Below are positions 6,207-11,700 of a DNA stretch of 11,700 nucleotides, one piece after another. The position numbers and the translations under genes are program-made. This stretch comes from Cloacibacillus sp. Lineage in GTDB: Bacteria > Synergistota > Synergistia > Synergistales > Synergistaceae. The stretch is taken from positions 63,782 through 75,481 of the forward strand of contig NZ_JAJBUX010000037.1 of NCBI RefSeq assembly GCF_020860125.1. Direction: 5' to 3'. Position 1 is the first letter of the stretch, and each line of letters opens with the position of its first letter. The notes below the pieces were generated by a model. That model worked only from the letters and a program-made list of their open reading frames with translations. It was not told where the DNA came from and did not search any database.

Positions 6207-7589
6207 TCATGAGAGAGCCTCAAGGCTCTTTTTCATTATCCCCAGCGCCGCCTTTGGTTCGGAGCACGCCAGAAGCCCCATCGCGTAAAGCATATAGCTC
6301 CCGTCGCGGTAAAGCGCCGCCGTCTCAGGCAGCAGGACGTCCCGCTCGCTTCCCTCCTTCAGCAGCGCCGCCGGATCTTCGTTGTTTATCAGCGGGCCGC
6401 CGGTGCCGATGATGTTTTTTACGCCGCTAAGGTTCTTGCCTCGCTGCAGCAGCTTGCAGCCAACAGAGGCCGTATGTTCCAAACATCCCGCGTGACGTCT
6501 AGCGGCCGCGCGTATACAGTGGGAGGCCAGCACGGAATCCACGCGGCGTTCTTCGCGCGTGGCGGGCAGAAAGGCGTTGTCCGCCACACGGCGCGCCACA
6601 GCCTCCGCCATAAAGGCCTCGGAGACCGCCGAGTCCGCCGCGAGCTTCGCCGTCCCCGCTCCCTCGGCCACCAGCGCCGATGATTCGCGCAGGCCAAGGT
6701 CGCCCTCCACGGTGCGTTTAGCAAACCCCTCGGCGGCTCCGATGATACGCGCCCCCTCACAGGAACGCTGTTCCGCGAATGAATGCACGTCGGTCGTCGC
6801 GCCGCCAACGTCAAAGATAATCAGCTCTCCTAAACCCTTTTCCCCGCCGCAGCCGCGGGCGAGAAGCTCCCCCGCCGCGAGCACCGCCGAAGGAGTGGGC
6901 ATCAGGATGCCGTCAAGCATCCCCCGCACCCCATCCAGCCCCTTCATATTAATGATGCGCTTCAGGAAAATCTCCCTGACGATACTCTCCGCCATCGCGG
7001 TGTTCAGCACCCCCACCGAGGGGATGATATTATCGGCAATGAAGCACTCCTTACCGCCGGAGGCGAGCAGAGAGCGCACCTTGGCGGCGGCAAAACTATT
7101 GCCTGCGTATATCACCGGCGCCTGCAGGGAGCTGGCCGCGAGGAGGGCGGCGTTATGCAGCAGGGCGGCCTCACTGCCCCGCTCGTAGCCGCCGCAGAAG
7201 AGGATTATCTCGACCTTCTCCGCGGCGAGCCCCGCCAGCTCCGGCTCCTTTATCCTGCCGGCGAGCGTGGCGAGAATCTTTCCTCCCGCGCCGAAGGCGG
7301 CGCTGCGGCCTGCCGTGACGCTGAGGCTGCGGCTGAGCCCGATAACGGCCATGCGAAGGCCGCCTGCGGCGCTCGAAGAGGCCAGCTTCAGCGCTCCGTC
7401 AAACTCTGCGGCGGAGAGGACATCCCTCGCCATCTCCAGACAGCGCCGCAGGCCGAGCCGCGCGTCGCTCTTCACCGTGGAGGCGGTGCATCCGCTGAAA
7501 AGAATCCTCTCCTCGCGCGGCGACACCACCGCCACCTTTGTGTGCGTGCTGCCGAAATCCAGCAGCACGGCCTTTCTGTCACGCGGCAT
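6207..7589 (-). CDS. glmL: GlmL/MutL-type reactivating factor for a B12-dependent mutase
   Basis: A 460-residue cytoplasmic ATPase of the ASKHA superfamily, the same size as clostridial GlmL (about 460). The phosphate-1 motif is DFGSTHTK (11-18), phosphate-2 is DVGGATTD (260-267), and the adenosine motif GTGGPL is at 395-400. FCGGYERGSE (131-140) and NAALLAAS (146-153) are also typical of the GlmL family. Such proteins are believed to exchange damaged cobalamin in glutamate mutase and related enzymes. Its ATG overlaps the end of the mutase gene by 11 bases, and the SD is weak (GGTGAAGAG about 5 bases upstream), implying translational coupling and stoichiometric supply of the reactivase. The overlap also argues that it serves this mutase rather than a remote one. 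The symbol follows family naming; it may not reactivate a true glutamate mutase. Confidence 0.88.
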   Translation of the reverse strand: MPRDRKAVLLDFGSTHTKVAVVSPREERILFSGCTASTVKSDARLGLRRCLEMARDVLSAAEFDGALKLASSSAAGGLRMAVIGLSRSLSVTAGRSAAFGAGGKILATLAGRIKEPELAGLAAEKVEIILFCGGYERGSEAALLHNAALLAASSLQAPVIYAGNSFAAAKVRSLLASGGKECFIADNIIPSVGVLNTAMAESIVREIFLKRIINMKGLDGVRGMLDGILMPTPSAVLAAGELLARGCGGEKGLGELIIFDVGGATTDVHSFAEQRSCEGARIIGAAEGFAKRTVEGDLGLRESSALVAEGAGTAKLAADSAVSEAFMAEAVARRVADNAFLPATREERRVDSVLASHCIRAAARRHAGCLEHTASVGCKLLQRGKNLSGVKNIIGTGGPLINNEDPAALLKEGSERDVLLPETAALYRDGSYMLYAMGLLACSEPKAALGIMKKSLEALS

Positions 7590-9321
7590 AAATACTCTTC
7601 ACCACAGATATTATCTTATCCATGTCATTATCGCAGTTGACGCCGAGCGCCCGCAGCTCCTCCGTGACGTCTACGGCGAGCGAGCCGCCCTCCATATTCT
7701 CGTTGAGCTGTCCGCCGAGGATAAGCGTCGCCTCCGTCCCCGACTCCCGCATCTTCTCCGTGAGCTCCTTAGCGTAACTGAGCGCGATCCCGTTATAAGT
7801 GCTCAAAGCCACGGCCTTCGCCTCGGTCTCAATCAGCGTATCCACGACCTCCTCCGGCGTCACATAATTCCCGAGGTCAAAAACGGCCGCTCCCGCCTTG
7901 GTGAGGATCGCCTTGACGATCTCCTTGCCATAGTCATGGATATCCGTCGAGCCGACGAGCACCTTCTCGCCGGATAGCTCCGCCTCGATCTCGCCGAAGC
8001 GGGCAAGCGCCTGATCCTTCTTGGAATTGAGATTCTTTATCATATCCGTCGGACGCACCGGGAGCCGCTCGCCGGAGGCCGTCCTTTCGCCCACGCCGAA
8101 ATTATCCTCAAGCTGACGCGGGCCGATGGCCTTCAGCGCCGCAAAAATCTCTCCCGGATGATTGATATCCACGCCGAGGTCGTCAAGGGCGTTCATCATC
8201 CGCTCAAAGAAAATCTTCCCGCAGAAAATATAGAGGTCACGTTCGGCGTTGACCCGCTCCCAGTTGATGAAGGGGGCCATAAACTTTGACTTTTCAATCA
8301 TCATATCGACCGTCAGATGCCCGTCGACGATCTCCTGCGCCGTCGGGATGCGCACCGCCTCCGTCACCGGCACCGAGGCGACGGCGTGTCCCGTCGGCGT
8401 GTGGCGCTGGAATATCGCGTCAGCGAGCGAGAAAGAGGCCAGCGCGCCGTAATTCCGCTGATAGTCGAGGCCATAATCCACCGTGTTGCCAAAGATCATC
8501 GTCCCCGGCGTGTGGTGCTTGTTGAGCTTCTCCATTACGGAGTGAATTATTATCCGTCCCATCGGGTCGCTGAAAAGATTGCCGTAGGCGAAAGCCATCC
8601 GCGCGCCGAGCATATCCTCGACGAGATACCGTTCCATCATCGCCCAGCCTGTGATGCTCGCAAGGTCGCGGAACTGATTGCCGAAACCGTCGTCCATATT
8701 GGAATGGACGATCGTTCCCTCCACCTTGCCCATCAGCATGAAGGCCGTCAGAGAATTTACCGTGCGCTCATACTCAAGCTCGACGCCCGGATACTCGTAG
8801 GTAAAATAGTGCGAGACGTTGCCTATGGAGGTGACCCCCGCGTTGAGCGCGAAGACGGTATTCTCCAGCGCGTTCGGCGAGCCGATCATATGGTCCGACA
8901 TATGCGGCTGCACGGGGACTATCTGCCCCAGCGCCGCCCACTCCTCCGGCGTGTTAAGAATAAGCCCCGTGCCCTTCGGCAGCTTATCCCTGTACGCGGC
9001 GGGAACGCCCATCACCCAGTCGAGAATGAAACCGAAGCGCGTGATATAACTGCCGCGCCGTTTCAGCTCATTATAGATAAACTCAATATTCTTCGCCGTC
9101 TCCTCCCAGGAATTCCATCCGACATGCGAATGCTTGGAGATGAGCCCCTCGGCGATCGCGCGGCGCTTATACTCCGCCTCGCTTTTAACGCCATGCTCAC
9201 GGAAAAACAAAGTCTCCCCCACGGTTATCCCCTTCGCGAGCCTGGAGGCGTCGGCCTCTATCTCGGAGATCGGCGGAAGCTCCTTCCAATCAAACCTCTT
9301 GTTAAACTTTATTTCCAACAT
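7579..9321 (-). CDS. adenosylcobalamin-dependent carbon-skeleton mutase, single chain (2-methyleneglutarate/glutamate mutase type)
   Basis: About 580 residues from ATG 9321; an ATG at 9324 and a GTG at 9327 are in frame just upstream. The Shine-Dalgarno GGGAAG (9327-9332) overlaps the GTG and is 5-6 bases before ATG 9321, so I prefer the latter. Residues 1-450 look like a TIM-barrel mutase domain with motifs such as GLILNTPEEW, MSDHMIGSPNALENT and HTPTGHAVASVPVTEA. Residues about 452-578 form a cobalamin-binding Rossmann domain with base-off motif DIHDYG (460-465; DxHxxG, His ligand), STYNG (about 507) in the SxL position with Tyr for Leu, and GG at 536-537. Glutamate mutase keeps these domains on separate GlmE and GlmS chains; the E-then-S fusion recalls 2-methyleneglutarate mutase. 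Lysine or ornithine aminomutases are less likely given size and arrangement. It leads the operon with glmL. Confidence 0.78.
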   Translation of the reverse strand: MLEIKFNKRFDWKELPPISEIEADASRLAKGITVGETLFFREHGVKSEAEYKRRAIAEGLISKHSHVGWNSWEETAKNIEFIYNELKRRGSYITRFGFILDWVMGVPAAYRDKLPKGTGLILNTPEEWAALGQIVPVQPHMSDHMIGSPNALENTVFALNAGVTSIGNVSHYFTYEYPGVELEYERTVNSLTAFMLMGKVEGTIVHSNMDDGFGNQFRDLASITGWAMMERYLVEDMLGARMAFAYGNLFSDPMGRIIIHSVMEKLNKHHTPGTMIFGNTVDYGLDYQRNYGALASFSLADAIFQRHTPTGHAVASVPVTEAVRIPTAQEIVDGHLTVDMMIEKSKFMAPFINWERVNAERDLYIFCGKIFFERMMNALDDLGVDINHPGEIFAALKAIGPRQLEDNFGVGERTASGERLPVRPTDMIKNLNSKKDQALARFGEIEAELSGEKVLVGSTDIHDYGKEIVKAILTKAGAAVFDLGNYVTPEEVVDTLIETEAKAVALSTYNGIALSYAKELTEKMRESGTEATLILGGQLNENMEGGSLAVDVTEELRALGVNCDNDMDKIISVVKSIYAA

Positions 9322-9354
9322 CATCACTTCCCAATTTGAATTCGCATAAGCTAG

Positions 9355-9382
9355 ATTTTATCTCTTTTTTAAATTTTAGCAA
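9355..9382 (-). promoter_or_regulatory. candidate promoter of the mutase operon
   Basis: On the minus strand TTGCTA (9377-9382), a 16-base spacer and TAAAAT (9355-9360) lie about 34 bases before the start codon, so the leader would be short (around 25 bases) and leaves no room for a cobalamin riboswitch. Just upstream, GGCG (9394-9397) pairs with CGCC around a GATATC core, a possible operator. Confidence 0.5.
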
Positions 9383-9450
9383 AGAAAAACAACGGCGATA
9401 TCACGCCATGTCAAAAAATCAGAAAATTTAGCGGAGAAAGCGATAAACGC

Positions 9451-9642
9451 CGGTTTACGTTCTTAAAGCCTCCCTCTCTGAGCGAGGCGATGACCGCCTG
9501 TTTTGGGCGGCTGACGAAAGGAGAGTTAACCTTATATTTCTACGATTTGCCCCTCTCTTGCCGCACCGGTCTCCGAGCCAGTGTCCGGGGGCTTTACGTC
9601 CGCTGAATTCCGGGTCAGGGCCGGAATGACGAACGTAAACCG
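9451..9642. repeat. structured non-coding element bounded by a 12-bp inverted repeat
   Basis: CGGTTTACGTTC (9451-9462) and GAACGTAAACCG (9631-9642) are perfect reverse complements bounding 192 bp. Inside are two further hairpins: CCGCC/GGCGG (9494-9510) and ATTCCGG/CCGGAAT (9607-9627). The last, read on the minus strand as a CGTCATTCCGG...CCGGAAT block, resembles dispersed intergenic palindromes found in many bacterial genomes. The inverted ends suggest a MITE-like or REP-like unit. I cannot see target-site duplications and cannot test copy number. An open minus-strand frame through it (9455-9688) is not credible as a gene. Confidence 0.55.
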
Positions 9643-9681
9643 CGGATTCGCCGGCAAAGGCAGGAAAAACGGGATAACAGC

Positions 9682-9711
9682 TTGACAAGCAGCAAGGCCG
9701 AGCTATATATT
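9682..9711 (+). promoter_or_regulatory. promoter of the surface-protein gene
   Basis: A perfect -35 TTGACA (9682-9687) is followed 16 bases later by TATATA (9704-9709), or 18 bases later by TATATT (9706-9711). The leader to ATG 9790 would be about 70 bases. Confidence 0.65.
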
Positions 9712-9772
9712 ACATAAACAGTAATTTTACTTATTTATCCTTGTATGATTTACCTATTTCAATACATTAGAG

Positions 9773-9792
9773 AAGGAGGGCGATATGTTATG
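9773..9792 (+). promoter_or_regulatory. strong Shine-Dalgarno serving two competing ATGs
   Basis: AAGGAGGG (9773-9780) precedes ATG 9785 by 4 bases and ATG 9790 by 9 bases. ATG 9785 opens an 11-codon frame ending at TAA 9818-9820, in the frame of the protein body. ATG 9790 opens a 20-codon frame that crosses the C7 tract and stops at 9850-9852, one frame off the body. Confidence 0.75.
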
Positions 9793-11700
9793 TCGCCGTG
9801 TGAAGGCCGTCAGCCATTAAAATTATTTAACCCCAGTTCGCCCCCCCATTAAGCATACTATAATTCATTTAAGCCGCCGAGCGCGGCTGCTGCTCCTCTT
9901 TGTTTTCACCCTCTTCATCCTCGCCGCCCCCGGACCGGCACACGCCGATTTGAAGCGGGACGGCGACGGCTGTTACATCATCGCCACATCGAAAGACCTT
10001 CTTGAATTTAACAGAAGAATCACCTCAGAGACCTACAAAAAAATACCGCTCTCCGCCGACGCGCGCCTCACCGCCGACATCGACCTCACGAAGGCGGACG
10101 GGAAGCCTACGGAGTGGAAACCTATCGGCGACTATAACGGAGGCCGATACACCGGCACCTTCGACGGCGCGGGCCATACAGTCAAGGGCTATCGGATAAA
10201 TAAAGCCGACGAGATGGGATTCTTCGGCACCGTCGGCGGCGGCGGCACGGTGCGGGGGCTCACCGTCAGCGGCGATATTAATATCGAAGATAAGGGCAAC
10301 CCCACCTACGCGGGCGGCGTCGCGGGAAACTGCTTCGGCACGATAGAGGGCTGCGTAAACGCCGCCTCCCTGACCAGCTCCGCAAATAACGTCATAATAG
10401 GCGGCATCGTGGGACACTGCAGAGGGGACACGATATCAAACTGCGTAAACAGCGGCGATATCGCCAACAACAGCGATTATGGTACCGGCGGCATCGCGGG
10501 AAGAAACGACAAGGACGACAAAGGCGGTACGATATCAAACTGCCTCAACAGCGGCAATGTCGAGAACTCCGGCCGCGGACACACCGGCGGCATCGCGGGA
10601 CACAACTACAACGGCAGCAAGATATCAAACTGCCTCAGCAGCGGCGGCAAGATCACAGGCGGCGAGAATGTCACCGGCGGCGTCGCGGGAGTCAACGAAG
10701 GCGGCAGCACGATATCAAACTGCGGCTGGCTGAAAACGGATACGGTCAACAAAGGCGTGGGAAATAACAGAGGCGAAGAGAATACCTTCCCACTCAACAA
10801 TAAAGATAAGAAGGTAAACGAAAGCGTCGTCGCCCTCAGCGCGGATATCACGAAACAGGCCCTCAATAACGGTGACACGTCGAGAATCAGCCTCTCCACC
10901 ATCTATGGAAACAAAGATGACTTCGGCAAGTATGTGACCAGCATCGACGCGGCGGTATCCAGCCCCGATATACTCTCCGCCGTAGTAAGCGGCGACAGCG
11001 TCATCCTCACCGCCAAGAACGATATCGGCATGAGGCGTGCCACCGTCACAGTAACCCTCTCGCCCGTCCTTCATCCGACGGACTTCGATACCATGAACCC
11101 TTCAAACAATCCATCCGATCCGCCGCTGAAACTCACCTTCGGCGTCACGGTCACGACAAAGGTCGACGAGGTCGTCATCTCCGGCGACGTTGTCTCTCCC
11201 CTCTATGTAAACGATATTATAGGCCATACACGGCGTCTTCGTGCCATCGTGAGCCCCGACTACGCGGCGGACAAAACGGTCGCCTGGGATAGCCTTAACC
11301 ACGACATCGTTTCGGTCGACGTTACAGGGTACGTGACAGCTATCAAAAGAGGCAAAGCGACGATAACCGCCAAAGCCGGGAGCGTCACCACCAGCTGTGA
11401 TCTGACCGTCCTCCAGAAAATCGAAGGCGCGGAGCTTACGCTCTCGCCGGACGTCTTCGTCTACGACGGGAATAAGAAAGAACCGACGGTGATGGTCATC
11501 GTCAGCGGCGATACCCTCTCGCAAGACACAGATTACACGGCAGAGTATAAGAACAACGTCGACGCCGGGAACGCGACGGCAACGGTGACGGTGACGGGCA
11601 TAGAGAGTAATTACTGCGTAGGCACGGTAAGCAAGGACTTCACCATCCTCCCCAAGCCCGCCTCCCCCGACGTCACGGATAAGACGCGCACTGACGCCGA
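9790..11700 (+). CDS. secreted GLUG-repeat/Ig-like surface protein, partial, start out of frame at a C7 tract
   Basis: The body (frame from 9848) is open to the window end, giving about 636 residues if joined to ATG 9790 by skipping one C. A signal peptide is clear: KHTIIHLSRRAR, hydrophobic LLLLFVFTLFILAAPG, cleavage after AHA at about residue 52 (base 9946). Next comes an N-terminal beta-rich block (LTADIDL, YTGTFDGAGHTVKGY), then five GLUG-like repeats (about 175-314), each GG(I/V)(A/V)G followed by TISNC..SG. A Big_2-type Ig domain follows (about 458-542; SVDVTGYVTAIKRGKATITA), then a domain with YDGNKKEPTV...DYTAEYKNN (about 548-620). Such proteins are usually exported adhesins or surface proteins. 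No ATG, GTG or TTG lies in the body frame between stop 9820 and the signal peptide, so the gene as written lacks a normal start. It may be phase-variable, frameshift-dependent, started at ATT 9848, or a sequencing error. Confidence 0.8.
9841..9847 (+). repeat. homopolymer C7 tract in the surface-protein 5' end
   Basis: Seven C between TTCG and ATTAAG. Six or nine C would put ATG 9790 in frame with the signal peptide; with seven, translation meets TAA at 9850-9852 directly after the tract. Confidence 0.85.
10313..10730 (+). repeat. in-gene GLUG repeat array, five units
   Basis: Copies of GGCGGC(A/G)TCG(C/T)GGGA begin at 10313, 10400, 10487, 10586 and 10676 (steps 87, 87, 99, 90). The companion GATATCAAACTGC begins at 10432, 10531, 10621 and 10711, with a diverged first copy at 10342. 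All steps are multiples of three, so units can be gained or lost without a frameshift. Near-identity at the DNA level in these cores contrasts with variable linkers. Confidence 0.85.

Larger units (their letters stand above)
9328..9784. other. divergent intergenic region between the mutase operon and the surface protein
   Basis: About 457 bp with no credible gene. From left to right it holds the mutase operon promoter (9355-9382), an A/T-rich stretch, the inverted-repeat element (9451-9642), and the surface-protein promoter and leader (9682-9784). Confidence 0.65.

Noticed and set aside
8317..9339. A 340-codon open frame on the plus strand opposite the B12 mutase
   Set aside because: It is antisense to a clear cobalamin-binding enzyme and its translation is rich in Arg, His and Pro with no family motifs; it is an artefact of high-G+C codon use.
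9322..9450. Cobalamin riboswitch upstream of the mutase
   Set aside because: The likely promoter leaves only about 25 bases of leader, and I see no B12-box-like sequence.
9455..9688. A 77-codon minus-strand frame in the divergent intergenic region
   Set aside because: It runs through the inverted-repeat element and resembles spurious translations of dispersed intergenic repeats; no ribosome binding site.
9785..9820. An 11-codon leader peptide as a true gene
   Set aside because: It may be translated, but its SD spacing is short and nothing suggests an attenuation peptide; kept only as a competing start.
10313..10730. CRISPR-like array
   Set aside because: Evenly spaced short repeats are in frame within a protein and encode GLUG motifs; spacers are coding and related to each other.

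Overview
The window looks like a chromosomal stretch of an anaerobic, amino-acid-fermenting bacterium of moderate-to-high G+C. The grounds are an adenosylcobalamin-dependent carbon-skeleton mutase with its GlmL-type reactivase, a GltS glutamate carrier, a small TM1266-type ACT-like protein, and a GLUG-repeat/Ig-like surface protein. I suspect a Synergistaceae-like or clostridial host, but nothing here settles the taxonomy.

Layout. Positions 1-236 hold the end of a minus-strand tRNA cluster (partial Lys-like, His-GTG, Arg-TCT) with a near-consensus promoter just upstream. On the plus strand follow a small ACT-like regulator-type gene (467-727), a strong hairpin terminator, an mgtC-family membrane protein (807-1325), a 391-bp AT-rich gap with an extended -10 promoter, and gltS (1717-2970) with its own terminator. 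Next is a decayed Fic gene (3184-4087), frameshifted, internally shortened and altered in its active-site motif. It converges on a minus-strand MATE exporter (4150-5568).

From 5721 to 9321 a minus-strand operon is read in the order B12 mutase, glmL, GNAT acetyltransferase. The mutase and glmL overlap by 11 bases and the acetyltransferase follows after about 24 bases. The mutase carries barrel and cobalamin domains on one chain, unlike GlmE/GlmS, so it resembles 2-methyleneglutarate mutase in architecture. The substrate cannot be fixed from sequence alone. GltS nearby would fit glutamate-derived fermentation, but that is inference.

Between the divergent mutase and surface-protein promoters lies a structured non-coding stretch bounded by a perfect 12-bp inverted repeat (9451-9642). 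The window ends inside a large secreted protein (9790 to beyond 11700) with a signal peptide, five GLUG-like repeats, a Big_2-type Ig domain and a second beta-rich domain. Its only well-placed start codons lie out of frame with the body. ATG 9790 runs through a run of seven C and stops one codon later, while one fewer C, or a +1 ribosomal shift there, would join it to the signal peptide. This possible phase-variable or frameshift-controlled start is the most interesting signal in the window.
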